A stretch of 64,000 nt of DNA, from NCBI RefSeq assembly GCF_001423885.1, contig NZ_LMPP01000001.1:1403543-1467542 (forward strand). The letters run 5' to 3'. The DNA is from Rathayibacter sp. Leaf185. GTDB taxonomy: Bacteria; Actinomycetota; Actinomycetes; Actinomycetales; Microbacteriaceae. The position numbers and the translations under genes are program-made. Position 1 is the stretch's first letter, and the number at the start of each line of letters is the position of its first letter. The notes beneath the pieces were generated by a model, which was not told the origin of the DNA, ran no database searches, and saw only the letters and a program-made list of their open reading frames with translations. Below, piece after piece: positions 8,715 to 17,872 of this stretch.

Positions 8715-10115
8715 ATGGCCCAGCACTTCGACCTCGTCGTCCTGGGGGCGGGCCCCGGCGGCTACGTGGCCGCGATCCGCGCAGCGCAGCTCGGCAAGTC
8801 GGTCGCCATCGTCGAGAAGCAGTACTGGGGCGGTGTCTGCCTCAACGTCGGCTGCATCCCGTCGAAGGCGCTGCTGCGCAACGCCGAGCTCGCCCACATC
8901 TTCCACTCGCAGGCCAAGCAGTTCGGCATCTCGGGTGATGTCTCCTTCGACTTCGGGGTGGCGTTCGACCGCAGCCGCAGCGTCGCCGACGGCCGCACCA
9001 AGGGCGTCCACTTCCTGATGAAGAAGAACAAGATCACCGAGTTCGACGGCACCGGGGCCTTCACCGGCCCCAAGGGCATCGACGTCCAGCTCACCAAGGG
9101 CGGCTCGGAGTCGCTGACCTTCGACGACGCGATCATCGCGACCGGCGCGAGCGTCCGCCTCCTCCCCGGCGTCGAGCTGAGCGAGAACGTCGTCACCTAC
9201 GAGACGCAGATCATGACGCGCGAGCTGCCCGACACGATGGCGATCGTCGGAGCCGGAGCGATCGGCATGGAGTTCGCCTACGTCCTGAAGAACTACGGCG
9301 TCGACGTGACGATCATCGAGTTCATGGACCGCGCCCTCCCCAACGAGGACCCGGACGTCTCCAAGGAGATCCAGAAGCAGTACAAGAAGCTCGGCGTCGA
9401 GATCCTCACCTCGACCAAGGTCGAGTCGGTCGTCGACAAGGACGGCTACGTCACCGTCACGTACACCGCGAAGGACGGCACGCAGTCGACCCTCGAGGTC
9501 GACAAGGTCCTGATGTCGATCGGCTGGGTCCCGCGCGTCGAGGGCTTCGGTCTCGAGAAGACCGGCGTCGAGCTCACCGAGCGCGGCGCGATCGCGATCG
9601 ACGACCACATGCGCACCAACGTCCCCGGCATCTACGCCATCGGCGACGTCACCGCGAAGCTCCAGCTCGCGCACGTCGCTGAGGCGCAGGGTGTCGTCGC
9701 CGCCGAGACCCTCGCCGGTGCCGAGACGCAGACGCTGGGCGACTACCGCATGATGCCGCGCGCGACCTTCTGCCAGCCGCAGATCGCCTCCTTCGGCCTC
9801 ACCGAGAAGCAGGCGATCGACGAGGGCCACGAGATCACCGTCTCGACCTTCCCGTTCATGGCCAACGGCAAGGCGCACGGCCTCGGCGAGCCCACCGGAT
9901 TCGTGAAGCTCATCGCGAGCAAGCAGTACGGCGAGCTCCTCGGCGGCCACATGATCGGACCGGACGTCTCCGAGCTGCTCCCCGAGCTCACGCTCGCGCA
10001 GAAGTGGGACCTCACGGCCACCGAGCTGGCGCGCAACGTGCACACCCACCCGACGCTGTCGGAGGCGCTCCAGGAGGGCTTCCACGGCCTCAAGGGGCAC
10101 ATGATCAACCTGTAG
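8715..10115 (+). CDS. lpd: Dihydrolipoyl dehydrogenase
   Basis: E3 flavoprotein that reoxidises dihydrolipoamide in 2-oxoacid dehydrogenase and glycine-cleavage complexes. The 466 residues contain the FAD motif GAGPGG (11-16), the redox-active disulfide C42/C47 in [13 protein letters not shown], the NAD motif [10 protein letters not shown], the second FAD motif YAIGDVT, and the C-terminal HTHPTLSE with the catalytic His-Glu pair from the partner subunit. ATG at 8715 has GGAGGA 6-7 nt upstream. No other complex subunits are adjacent, so this is the stand-alone lpd arrangement. It is followed by a copy of the 71-bp palindromic element. Confidence 0.97.
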   Translation: MAQHFDLVVLGAGPGGYVAAIRAAQLGKSVAIVEKQYWGGVCLNVGCIPSKALLRNAELAHIFHSQAKQFGISGDVSFDFGVAFDRSRSVADGRTKGVHFLMKKNKITEFDGTGAFTGPKGIDVQLTKGGSESLTFDDAIIATGASVRLLPGVELSENVVTYETQIMTRELPDTMAIVGAGAIGMEFAYVLKNYGVDVTIIEFMDRALPNEDPDVSKEIQKQYKKLGVEILTSTKVESVVDKDGYVTVTYTAKDGTQSTLEVDKVLMSIGWVPRVEGFGLEKTGVELTERGAIAIDDHMRTNVPGIYAIGDVTAKLQLAHVAEAQGVVAAETLAGAETQTLGDYRMMPRATFCQPQIASFGLTEKQAIDEGHEITVSTFPFMANGKAHGLGEPTGFVKLIASKQYGELLGGHMIGPDVSELLPELTLAQKWDLTATELARNVHTHPTLSEALQEGFHGLKGHMINL

Positions 10116-10135
10116 GCCCCGCCTCGAGGCACGTG

Positions 10136-10206
10136 CGGCTCGCAGGATCCGGTTCGGCTCGTCCGATCCGCCGGATCCGGCGAGCCGAACGCGTTTCCAC
10201 GAGCCG
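10136..10206. repeat. 71-bp palindromic element, copy 1
   Basis: Four 7-mers lie at fixed offsets: CGGCTCG at 10136 and 10155, CGAGCCG at 10181 and 10200 (offsets 0, 19, 45, 64). The centre GATCCGCCGGATC is itself a small palindrome. The copy begins 20 nt after the lpd stop. The same architecture and exact length recur at 47493-47563 and 57460-57530. It is likely an RNA hairpin/terminator or a protein-bound repeat. Confidence 0.85.
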
Positions 10207-10221
10207 AACGTGCCCGCGGTC

Positions 10222-10227
10222 TAGCGT
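10222..10227 (+). promoter_or_regulatory. -10 box for a leaderless acetyltransferase message
   Basis: TAGCGT ends 7 nt before ATG 10234, which would place the transcription start on the start codon. No Shine-Dalgarno is present. One of many such arrangements in the window. Confidence 0.55.
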
Positions 10228-10233
10228 GGTCGG

Positions 10234-10968
10234 ATGACCGCGCGCCTCCTCGACCACCTCGCCTCCGCCGCCTGGCCGCCGCTCGAACGCCGCGACCTCA
10301 GCGGCTGGCAGCTGCGCGCCGCCTCCGGAGTCACCAAGCGCGCCAACTCGGTGCTCACCTCCGGCTTCGTCCCCGACGTCTCCGAGGCCGTCGGCATCGC
10401 GGAGGCGTTCGCGGCCGATCGCGGGATCCCCCCGCTCTTCCAGATCGGCCCCGCGAGCGATCCCGCCGACCTGCCCGGTCTGCTCGCCGCACGCGGCTAC
10501 GAGCCCCACGACCGCACCCTCGTCCTCACCGGCTCGGTGACGGAGGCGCTCGCCGCGCTCCCCGAGGCACCGGTCGAGACGTCCGCCGCCCCCGACGACG
10601 ACTGGCTCGCGCTCTGGTGGTCGGTCGACGGCCGCGGAGGCGACCCCGAGCGGGAGGTCGCGCGGCGGATCCTCGAGGGCTGCGACTCCTCGTACGCCCT
10701 GCTGCGCGACGAGCACGGCGTCGCGGCCTGCGGGCGGCTCGCCCACGTCGGAGCCCCGGACGGCGAGCAGTGGAGCGGACTCTTCGCGCTCGCGACCCGC
10801 CCCGATGCGCGTCGCCGCGGGTACGCCTCCGCGATCATCCGCGCCCTGCTCGCGCACGCGCGCGGCGACCGGTTCTGGCTGCAGGTGCTCGAGGGCAACG
10901 CCGGAGCCCGTCGCCTCTACGCGTCCCTCGGCTGCCGCGAGACGTCGTGGTACGAGTACTGGCGCTGA
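10234..10968 (+). CDS. GNAT family N-acetyltransferase
   Basis: A 244-residue protein with the GNAT fold in its C-terminal half: the acetyl-CoA pyrophosphate loop is RPDARRRGYASAII, followed by WLQVLEGNAGARRLYASLGC, the classical motif-B region. The N-terminal ~120 residues are a degenerate GNAT-like domain (AFAADRGIPPLFQIGP), as in two-domain actinobacterial acetyltransferases. The acceptor substrate is unknown. The start ATG is set by the -10 box 7 nt upstream. The gene ends inside a 19-bp-stem terminator shared with the convergent lipoprotein gene. Confidence 0.85.
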   Translation: MTARLLDHLASAAWPPLERRDLSGWQLRAASGVTKRANSVLTSGFVPDVSEAVGIAEAFAADRGIPPLFQIGPASDPADLPGLLAARGYEPHDRTLVLTGSVTEALAALPEAPVETSAAPDDDWLALWWSVDGRGGDPEREVARRILEGCDSSYALLRDEHGVAACGRLAHVGAPDGEQWSGLFALATRPDARRRGYASAIIRALLAHARGDRFWLQVLEGNAGARRLYASLGCRETSWYEYWR

Positions 10969-11005
10969 TCGCGGCCTGACCCCTGCGGGTCAGCCCGCGA
11001 TCAGC
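10964..11005. terminator. 19-bp-stem bidirectional terminator overlapping two stop codons
   Basis: GCTGATCGCGGCCTGACCC (10964-10982) and its complement (10987-11005) match at 18 of 19 positions around the loop CTGC. Both convergent genes' stop codons fall inside the stem, so a single hairpin terminates both transcripts. Confidence 0.85.
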
Positions 11006-11979
11006 GCCCGCGCCACCGCGTCGGCCCGGGCGGCGTCGCCCGTGACCTGCACGCGCCACCAGACGGAGTCGGCGAGCACGTCGATCTCGCACGAGCCTCC
11101 ACCGCAGCCCGAGAGCGCCCGGTCGCCGAGCCCGTCGAGCGGCGCCAGCGGGATCGCGAGTCCCGAGGTCAGGGACAGGTTCCGCCAGCCCTCCTCGCCG
11201 TTCGGCAGCACGTCGACGCTGAGCCCCGAGTAGGCGCTGCTCGTCGGGTCCGTCCACGTGCACGAGGCGTACCCCGCGCGGGCGGCCGCCGCGGCCGACG
11301 CGGTCGCCGGCGCCGCACCCTCGGTGCCCGAGCCGGGTGTCGCCTGGACGAGACCCGCGGTCGTCGTCAGCTGCTCGGTGCTCAGCAGCGAGTCGCAGAC
11401 CGGAGCCGGGGCGGTGATCGGCTCGTCCAGCGCCGCCCCGACGCTCGCCGCGGCCGTCTCGGAGGCGAGGGTCGTCAGATCGGCGTCGGCCGGCGGGTTC
11501 GTCAGTTCGATCGTGATCCAGGTCGACCCGGCGAGCAGGTCGACGTCGCAGAGGTCGGCGGAGCAGGAGCTGAAGGCCTCCGTGTCGACCGCGAGACGGG
11601 TCCCCGCATGGGCTGCCGCGGCGAAGGCCTCCGCCGCGTCCTCGGCGGCCGAGGCGGTGATCGACGCCACGCCGTCCTCCTCGTACCAGGAGCACGTCAG
11701 CAGGCCGCCGTTCTCCTGCGCGGCCTCGCGGATCAGCTCGGCCGAGCCCCGGACGGCGACGTCGCGGGTCCCCTCCAGTGCGCGGGAGGGCACCCCGAGT
11801 GCCGCCGAGGCCCGGCCGACGGGCAGGAGGTCGTCGCAGTCGAGCTCGGACGGCGACGCGGTCGGCGTCGGGGTGGAGGTCGCCGTCGCGGTGCCGGTCG
11901 CGACCGGTTCCGCCGCCGTGCAGCCCGCGAGCGCGATCAGCACGGCCAGGCCTGCGGCGGCGGTGGTTCGCGCCCTCAT
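10990..11979 (-). CDS. Putative secreted lipoprotein, unknown function
   Basis: A 329-residue protein with a signal peptide and lipobox ALAGC at about residues 16-20, followed by a Thr/Pro/Ala-rich linker. Two similar halves follow, each with paired cysteines: LDCDDLL...GLLTCSWYEEDG, then VCDSLLSTEQL...ASCTWTDPTSS. This suggests a duplicated domain of ligand-binding type facing the outside. No family was recognised. The start ATG at 11979 overlaps the stop of the upstream threonine aldolase (ATGA), implying translational coupling. The link between a cytoplasmic aldolase and an exported lipoprotein is not obvious. Confidence 0.8.
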   Translation of the reverse strand: MRARTTAAAGLAVLIALAGCTAAEPVATGTATATSTPTPTASPSELDCDDLLPVGRASAALGVPSRALEGTRDVAVRGSAELIREAAQENGGLLTCSWYEEDGVASITASAAEDAAEAFAAAAHAGTRLAVDTEAFSSCSADLCDVDLLAGSTWITIELTNPPADADLTTLASETAAASVGAALDEPITAPAPVCDSLLSTEQLTTTAGLVQATPGSGTEGAAPATASAAAAARAGYASCTWTDPTSSAYSGLSVDVLPNGEEGWRNLSLTSGLAIPLAPLDGLGDRALSGCGGGSCEIDVLADSVWWRVQVTGDAARADAVARALIAG

Positions 11980-13055
11980 GCGGCCAGCTCGCGCTCGATC
12001 GCCGCCGTGAATGCGTCGATGTCGTCCTCGGTGGTGTCGAACGAGCAGACCCAGCGCACTTCGCCGGTCGCCGGGTTCCAGTCGTAGAAGCGGTAGCCCT
12101 CGCGGAGGCGGTCGGCCACGCCCGCGGGCAGCGTCGCGAACACCGCGTTGGCGTGGGTCGGCTGCGTGAAGGTCAGCCCGCGGATCCGCCCGGCCGCCAC
12201 GGCCTCGTCGAGCTGGGAGCGGAGGCGCGCCGCCATCGCGTTCGCGTGCCGCGCCGAGCGCAGCCACAGCGGCTCGCCTGCGCCATCGCCGAGCATCGCG
12301 AGGAACTGCGCTGAGATGAAGCGCATCTTGGACGAGAGCTGCATGTTGGTCTTGCGGACGAACGTCAGCCCGCTGGAGGCGTCGGGGTCGAGCACCACGA
12401 TCGCCTCGCCGAGGAGCATGCCGTTCTTCGTCCCGCCGAACGAGAGCACGTCGACGCCGGCGTCGGTCGTGAACGCGCGGAGGGAGCCGCCGAGCGCCGC
12501 AGCCGCGTTCGCGATGCGCGCGCCGTCCATGTGCAGCCGCATGCCGTGGGCGTGCGCATGGTCGGCGAGTGCCCGCACCTCCTCGGGCGAGTAGACGGTG
12601 CCCAGCTCGGTCGACTGCGTGATCGACACGACGAGCGGCTGCGCGCGGTGCTCGTCACCGAAGCCCCAGGCCTGCTCGTCGACGAGCGCCGGAGTGAGCT
12701 TCCCGTCGGTCGTGTCGACGGTGAGGATCTTGATCCCGCCGACCTTCTCGGGGGCGCCTCCCTCGTCGGAGTTGATGTGAGCGGTCGAGGCCGCCACCAC
12801 GGCGCCCCAGCGGGGCAGCATCGACTGCAGCCCGATCACGTTGGCGCCGGTGCCGTTGAAGACGGGGAACGCCTGCGCCTGCTCGCCGAACTCGCGGCGG
12901 AACGCCTCCTGCAGGCGCTCGGTGTAGACGTCCTCGCCGTAGGCGATCTGGTGCGCGCCGTTCGCGGCCGCGATCGCGGCGAGCACCTCCTCGTGCACGC
13001 CGGAGTAGTTGTCGGAGGCGAAACCGCGGAGGTCCGGATCGTGCAGAGTGCTCAT
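11976..13055 (-). CDS. Low-specificity L-threonine aldolase
   Basis: PLP enzyme splitting threonine or allo-threonine into glycine and acetaldehyde. Family features in 359 residues: FASDNYSGVHEEV at the N-terminus, AYGEDVYTERL, HINSDEGGAPE, LHMDGARIANA (the Asp that holds the PLP ring nitrogen), and SFGGTKNG with the Schiff-base Lys at about 210. The start ATG at 13055 follows a G-rich stretch; GAAGAT lies 7 nt upstream, a poor -10. It is co-transcribed with the downstream lipoprotein gene through an ATGA overlap. Confidence 0.92.
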   Translation of the reverse strand: MSTLHDPDLRGFASDNYSGVHEEVLAAIAAANGAHQIAYGEDVYTERLQEAFRREFGEQAQAFPVFNGTGANVIGLQSMLPRWGAVVAASTAHINSDEGGAPEKVGGIKILTVDTTDGKLTPALVDEQAWGFGDEHRAQPLVVSITQSTELGTVYSPEEVRALADHAHAHGMRLHMDGARIANAAAALGGSLRAFTTDAGVDVLSFGGTKNGMLLGEAIVVLDPDASSGLTFVRKTNMQLSSKMRFISAQFLAMLGDGAGEPLWLRSARHANAMAARLRSQLDEAVAAGRIRGLTFTQPTHANAVFATLPAGVADRLREGYRFYDWNPATGEVRWVCSFDTTEDDIDAFTAAIERELAA

Positions 13056-13205
13056 CCCCCCATCTTCGCAGCCCGTCGCCGAGCGCTCTCCTGGCGCGTG
13101 CCGCACGGTCGCTGTCGTGTTTCCACTGCGTGAACGTCGCACGACTCGAAAGCCGGATCCCGTCAAGAAGTTGGTATCGGCTGGGCGGCAGGCCACTCTT
13201 GTCCT

Positions 13206-13901
13206 ATGCGCATGGACACTTCGGGGGCCGTACGCGACGTGCCCGCTCCTCCCGGGGTGGACGAGATCGCGGCTCGCTTCGGCGACCCCGTCCTCGCGTT
13301 CGCCCCGCAGCCGCGACTCGAGGAGTTCGCGGCGGCTCAGACCATGGCGCTGGGGCGGTTCGTCGAGATCTCCCTGTCGTACTCGTTCTTCAAGAATCCG
13401 CGCAATCGCGCCGACCCCGTCAACCAGGTGCCGCTGACGCCCGAGCAGAAGCGCGCGATCGAGCGCGCCGAGAACGACAGCCTCCCGCCATGGATGGTCG
13501 ACCAGGTGACCCGGATGCGGTACCCGGTGCTGTGGGAGGCGGTGCGCACCTCCGTGCCGATCCCCGCCGAGCGCAGCCGCCCGCTCGAGTCGCGTCTCGC
13601 GGCGCACATGGGCGATGTGCTCCGCAACACCTTCCCGGGCCGCGTGCGCACCCGCCGCGGCGGCATGCCCGTGGTGGCCGCCGCCCTGCGCGACGAGGAC
13701 GTCGTGCGTGGCGTCCCGGTCGTCGTCGACGGGGAGGCGCTGCGCGGCTACCGCGTCGACACCGATCCCGACGTGGTGGCCATCGGCGCCCGGGTCGACG
13801 GCCGCTACATGACCGTCGTGCTCGACCGGAAGATCGTCCCCGAGATCCGGATGGAGTTCGTCCGCCGCGTCCCGCCGCGCGCCCAGGCGCCCCGGCGCTG
13901 A
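13206..13901 (+). CDS. Conserved hypothetical protein, 231 aa
   Basis: No recognised domain. The protein is soluble, without signal peptide or membrane segment. It starts with a hydrophilic tail and contains SLSYSFFKNPRNRADP and PPWMVDQVTRMRYPVLWEAV, with an Arg-rich C-terminus. The composition is normal for the window, so it is probably a lineage-specific protein. TTGGTA (13171-13176) and CACTCT (13194-13199) have 17-bp spacing and put the transcription start on the ATG at 13206, consistent with a leaderless mRNA. An alternative ATG lies two codons further on. It is divergent from the threonine aldolase. Confidence 0.65.
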   Translation: MRMDTSGAVRDVPAPPGVDEIAARFGDPVLAFAPQPRLEEFAAAQTMALGRFVEISLSYSFFKNPRNRADPVNQVPLTPEQKRAIERAENDSLPPWMVDQVTRMRYPVLWEAVRTSVPIPAERSRPLESRLAAHMGDVLRNTFPGRVRTRRGGMPVVAAALRDEDVVRGVPVVVDGEALRGYRVDTDPDVVAIGARVDGRYMTVVLDRKIVPEIRMEFVRRVPPRAQAPRR

Positions 13902-13918
13902 GCCTCGGCCGTTCTCCT

Positions 13919-13947
13919 GCTGCAGGATCCGCGCACGCTGCAGGATC
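13919..13947. repeat. Two direct copies of GCTGCAGGATC
   Basis: The 11-mer GCTGCAGGATC occurs at 13919-13929 and 13937-13947, 18 bp apart, in the 60-bp gap between two convergent genes. Purpose unknown. Confidence 0.5.
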
Positions 13948-13961
13948 GGTCCATGGGGGCC

Positions 13962-14633
13962 CTACGAGCGCCCCGGCACCGCGATCCCGTGCTCGTAGGC
14001 GAAGACGACCGCCTGGATGCGGTCGCGGACCCGCAGCTTCATCAGGATCTTCGACACGTGCGTCTTCACGGTCGCCTCGCCGACGTACAGCTGCGAGGCG
14101 ATCTCGGCGTTCGACCAGCCGCGCGCCAGATGCGCCAGCACTTCGCGCTCGCGGTCGGTGAGCTCGGAGATGCCAGGGTGATCGGGGATCTGCCGCGCCG
14201 GATCGGTGGCGAAGCGCTCGAGGACGCGGCGCGTCACGTCGGGCGCCAGCATCGCGTCGCCGCGTGCGACGACCTGGACGGCCTCGACCAGATCCTCCGG
14301 CGACGCGTTCTTGAGCAGGAACCCGCTCGCTCCGGCCGAGAGCGCGTCGAAGAGGTAGTCGTCGCGATCGAAGGTGGTCAGGATCAGCACGCTCGAGCAC
14401 AGTCGCGGATCCTGCACGATCTCGCGGGTCGCGGCGAGCCCGTCCATCCCCGGCATCTGGACGTCCATGCAGATGACGTCGGGGCACAGCTCCGCGGCCC
14501 GCTCGACCGCCTCGCGGCCGGTGCGCGCCTCGCCGACGATGACGATGCCCGGCTCCGACTCGAGGATGATCCGGAAGCCGGCGCGGACGAGCTCCTGGTC
14601 GTCCACGAGCAGGACACGGATGTCGTCGGTCAT
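13962..14633 (-). CDS. NarL/FixJ-family response regulator
   Basis: DNA-binding response regulator, 223 residues. The receiver domain (about 5-120) has acidic DD at 11-12, the phospho-acceptor Asp57 in VICMDVQMPGMDG, Thr in LILTTF and Lys in FLLKNASPEDL. The LuxR-type HTH (about 155-215) reads LTDREREVLAHLARGWSNAE...VKTHVSKILMKLRV. Its ATG overlaps the histidine-kinase stop (ATGA), so the pair is translationally coupled. Targets are unknown. It ends 60 bp from a convergent hypothetical gene. Confidence 0.93.
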   Translation of the reverse strand: MTDDIRVLLVDDQELVRAGFRIILESEPGIVIVGEARTGREAVERAAELCPDVICMDVQMPGMDGLAATREIVQDPRLCSSVLILTTFDRDDYLFDALSAGASGFLLKNASPEDLVEAVQVVARGDAMLAPDVTRRVLERFATDPARQIPDHPGISELTDREREVLAHLARGWSNAEIASQLYVGEATVKTHVSKILMKLRVRDRIQAVVFAYEHGIAVPGRS

Positions 14634-16006
14634 GCGCGGCCCCCGCTCGCTCGATCCGGGCGTCCCCTCGACACCCCGGACGACGCTACCGCCTCGGTCC
14701 CGTCGTGCTCGCCGCTGCCGCGGACGGGGGTCAGCGGAACGTGCGCGTGGACGAGGTAGCCGCCGGGGTGCGGGCCGGTCTCGACCCAGCCGCCCACGGC
14801 CGCGGCCCGCTCGCGCATCCCGGTCTGCCCGAGTCCGCACGAGGCGGGGGCGGTCGGATGCGGTCCCGTGCCTCCGTCATCGGCGATCTCGAGCTCGACC
14901 GCGTCGGCGAGGTAGCGGAGGCGGACCTCGGCGTGCGCTCCCGACCCCGCGTGCTTGCGCACGTTCGTCAGCGACTCCTGCGCGATGCGGTAGAGGCTGA
15001 GAGCCACCGTCGCGGGGATCTCCCGGGCCTCGCCCGTCTCCCTGAACACGGTCGGCAGTCCCGATCCGGTCGAGGCGGCGACGAGCTCCCCGAGCTGCGC
15101 GACTCCCCTCGTCGAGGCGGAGTCGGTCGGCGAGTGGGCGGTGACCTCCTCGCCGCGCAGGGCGACGAGGATGCGGTGCAGCTCCTCGATGGCCGAGCGC
15201 GCGTCGTTCTCGATCGCGCTGAGGGCGCGGGCCGCCTTCTCGGGGTCGCGCGCCAGCACGCGGCGGGCCGCGCCGGCCTGCACGCCCATCACACTGACGT
15301 GGTGGGCGACGACGTCGTGCAGCTCGCGGGCGATCCGCAGCCGCTCCGAGGTGACCGCCTGCCGCGAGGAGCGCTCGCGCTCGTCGTCGAGCTCGGCGGT
15401 GCGCGCCTCCAGCGCCTCGAGACGGCGCGCCGACTGCCACGACGCCTCGCCGAACACGGAGGCGCTGCCGAAGTAGAGCAGGTTGACCAGCAGCACCAGC
15501 GCCGACTCGGCGACGTAGGGCGAGAGCACGCCCGTCGAGTCGGTGGACGGGACCGCGCGCCCCATCCAGTCGCCGGTGACGAGCGAGGTGACGAGCCAGC
15601 CGAGCATCGCCACGGCGATGAGGATCCGCACGGCGAGCGCCACGCGGCGATCGCGCCCCCAGGCGCCCACGGTGTAGATCGCGAGGAACAGGCAGATCTG
15701 GTTGAACAGCGACTCCGGCACCTGCAGCACGAGGCCCAGCGTGTAGACGACCGCCAGGAGGATCGCGACCGTCGCCGGGAACCGCCTCCGCAGTGCGAGC
15801 GGCAGCGTCATGGCGACGGCCCACACCCCGCTGACCAGGGGGTGGGCGGCGTCCGGGAAGCCGGCCGAGGTGTACAGGGCGACGGAGGCGAGGGTCGCCA
15901 CGAGCAGGACGACCGCGCCTATCGTGTCGCGCACGTGGTTCGCGCGCACCGGCGGTCTCCGCGCCCAGCCTGCGGCGAACGGGTCGACGACGGCTTCACG
16001 GGACAT
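14630..16006 (-). CDS. Two-component sensor histidine kinase, HisKA_3 type
   Basis: Membrane sensor kinase of 458 residues, partner of the response regulator that follows. The N-terminal ~185 residues hold five or six hydrophobic segments with only short loops, so the signal is probably sensed in or near the membrane. A coiled coil (about 190-220) precedes the dimerisation block RIARELHDVVAHHVSVMG with the phosphorylated His at about 230. The ATPase N-box SLYRIAQESLTNVRKHA and G-boxes EIADDGGTG and GLGQTGMRERAAAVGG follow. The ATG at 16006 was chosen as the first Met before the first hydrophobic segment. The Ser/Gly/Arg-rich tail after the kinase domain is unstructured. Confidence 0.9.
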   Translation of the reverse strand: MSREAVVDPFAAGWARRPPVRANHVRDTIGAVVLLVATLASVALYTSAGFPDAAHPLVSGVWAVAMTLPLALRRRFPATVAILLAVVYTLGLVLQVPESLFNQICLFLAIYTVGAWGRDRRVALAVRILIAVAMLGWLVTSLVTGDWMGRAVPSTDSTGVLSPYVAESALVLLVNLLYFGSASVFGEASWQSARRLEALEARTAELDDERERSSRQAVTSERLRIARELHDVVAHHVSVMGVQAGAARRVLARDPEKAARALSAIENDARSAIEELHRILVALRGEEVTAHSPTDSASTRGVAQLGELVAASTGSGLPTVFRETGEAREIPATVALSLYRIAQESLTNVRKHAGSGAHAEVRLRYLADAVELEIADDGGTGPHPTAPASCGLGQTGMRERAAAVGGWVETGPHPGGYLVHAHVPLTPVRGSGEHDGTEAVASSGVSRGRPDRASGGRA

Positions 16007-16078
16007 GCCGTCCACGCTATCCGACGCCCTTCGGCGAGCGAGTGGCGCCCGGACCGTCCGCGCTCCGCGTCCGCCCCA

Positions 16079-16105
16079 GCCGGCCTGCTCGACCAGCAGG
16101 CCGGC
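16079..16105 (-). terminator. Perfect 11-bp hairpin after DUF6421
   Basis: GCCGGCCTGCT (16079-16089), loop CGACC, AGCAGGCCGGC (16095-16105). It sits 33 nt past the DUF6421 stop on the minus strand and upstream of the sensor kinase. Confidence 0.75.
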
Positions 16106-16137
16106 GGGACGCGGTTCGAAACCGGTCGCCGCCCGCC

Positions 16138-17529
16138 TCAGCCGCGGCCCGTGATCCCTGCCGTCGACGCGATCACATCGGTCATCTTCCTGCCGAGCGC
16201 CTCGTAGAACATCGAGAGGGGGAACTCGTCGTCGAGCACCGCGTCGGTCAGCCCGCGCGGCGGACCGAGCAGCACCTCCTCGGGCAGACCGCGCGCCCAC
16301 GCCGAGGCGGGGTGCGGGGTCAGGACCGAGGCGATCAGCGCGTGGGCCGCCAGCCAGTGCGCCGTCTTCGGGCGGTCGATCGAGCGCCAGTACAGCTCGT
16401 CGATCGCGTCCGAGAGGGCCACGACCACGTCGGCCACCCCGTCCCACTCGAAGGCGAGCCGGGTGTCGGTCCAGTGCAGCACCCGGTGCTGGTGCAGCCA
16501 CGCGAAGAGCAGCTGCCCGCCGAGACCGTCGTAGTTGCGGACCCGCGAGCCGGTCATCGGGAACCGGAAGAGGCGGTCGAACAGGATCGCGTACTGCACG
16601 AAGCGCGAGCGCTCGGCGAGCGCCTCCTCCTCATCGGTCCGCCCCTCGACCAGCGCGAGCCTCCGCTCGATCGCCACGGCCTCGCGGAACGCCGTCAGGT
16701 CGCAGCGCAGCTCCTCGAGCGAGTAGAGGAAGAACGGCATCCGCTGCTTGATCATGAACGGATCGAACGGCAGGTCGCCGCGCATGTGGGTGCGGTCGTG
16801 GATCAGGTCCCACATCACGAACGACTCCTCGGCGAGGCGCTGGTCGGCGAGGAGGCGCTGGGCGTCCTCCGGCAGCTCGAGCCGCGTGATGCCCGCGGCC
16901 GCCGTGACGACGCGGCGGAACCTCGCGGCCTCGCGGTCGGCGAAGATCGCGCCCCAGGTGAACGAGGGGATCGCGCGCATCGCGACCGTCTCGGGGAAGA
17001 GCACGGCGCTGTCGGTGTCGTAGCCCGCGGTGAAGTCGACGAAGCGCACCGGCACGAACATCGCGTTCGAGTAGTCACCGGCCTCGAGCTCGGCGACGAA
17101 CCGCGGCCAGACGACCTCGACGAGGACGGCCTCGACGTGCCGGTCGCGGCTGCCGTTCTGCGTGTACATCGGGAAGACGACGAGGTGCCGTCGACCGTCG
17201 ACCCGGTCGAGCTGGGGCTGGAAGGCCTGCAGCGAGTCGAGGAAGTCGGGGACGCCGAGGCCGTCGCGGCTCCAGCGCTCGAGGTCGACGACGAGGGCGG
17301 CGAGGTAGGCGGAGTCGTGGGGGAAGGCGGGAGCGAGCGCCTCGACGGCCGCGACGAGGCGCTCGATCTCGGCGCGCGCCTCCGGGAGCCGCTCGGGATC
17401 GGCCAGCGAGCCGTCCTGCGCCTGCAGCGACTGGAGCGCGGTGGCCGCCGTCGTGAGGGCGAGCCAGGCGGAGGAGTCCTCCACGACCTCGGGTTCTCCG
17501 ACGACGGTGCTCTGCACGAATTGCGACAT
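16138..17529 (-). CDS. DUF6421 family protein
   Basis: A 463-residue soluble protein matching the actinobacterial DUF6421 family as I recall it. Distinct conserved-looking blocks are HLVVFPMYTQNGSRDRHVEA, FVMWDLIHDRTHMRGDLPFD and MPFFLYSLEELRCDLTAF. The HDRTH and EELRCDL motifs hint at a metal or hydrolase-like site, but no activity is established. In other genomes the family is often next to a short-chain dehydrogenase; none is present here. The start ATG at 17529 has AGGAGGATC directly upstream. It is a monocistronic unit ended by the 16079-16105 hairpin. Confidence 0.75.
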   Translation of the reverse strand: MSQFVQSTVVGEPEVVEDSSAWLALTTAATALQSLQAQDGSLADPERLPEARAEIERLVAAVEALAPAFPHDSAYLAALVVDLERWSRDGLGVPDFLDSLQAFQPQLDRVDGRRHLVVFPMYTQNGSRDRHVEAVLVEVVWPRFVAELEAGDYSNAMFVPVRFVDFTAGYDTDSAVLFPETVAMRAIPSFTWGAIFADREAARFRRVVTAAAGITRLELPEDAQRLLADQRLAEESFVMWDLIHDRTHMRGDLPFDPFMIKQRMPFFLYSLEELRCDLTAFREAVAIERRLALVEGRTDEEEALAERSRFVQYAILFDRLFRFPMTGSRVRNYDGLGGQLLFAWLHQHRVLHWTDTRLAFEWDGVADVVVALSDAIDELYWRSIDRPKTAHWLAAHALIASVLTPHPASAWARGLPEEVLLGPPRGLTDAVLDDEFPLSMFYEALGRKMTDVIASTAGITGRG

Positions 17530-17872
17530 GGTGATCCTCCTCACGCTCGTATTGCCCAGTTGAACGGACCGGATGCGGCCCGACTCCGAGCGTATGGCCG
17601 TCGGCGCGCGTCTTTCTTGCGTTCGACCGGAGCGATGCCGCGCGGGCGGGCGAGAACGCGCACGACATCGCGCGGCCAGGGGTTTCGCAGTTCCGCACCC
17701 CCCTTCCGGGGCTAGATTCGAGGACAGCCCTCGTCGGCCCGCGACTGCAGGACGAGGATGGGGCGACATCGCGGCTGCATCCCGAGTGCAGCCATCCGAT
17801 CGACCGGTCTCTCCGAACACCTGGCGGAGCGGCTCGGGCGACGAGCCATCCTGAGAGAGAGGATCGGAGCGC
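17530..17872. other. 343-bp intergenic region, divergent promoters
   Basis: No convincing gene on either strand. It holds the upstream regions of the divergent DUF6421 gene (with AGGAGG at its left edge) and the acetyltransferase gene at 17873. A TAGATT at about 17712-17717 could be a -10 box for a long plus-strand leader. Nothing else stands out. Confidence 0.5.
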
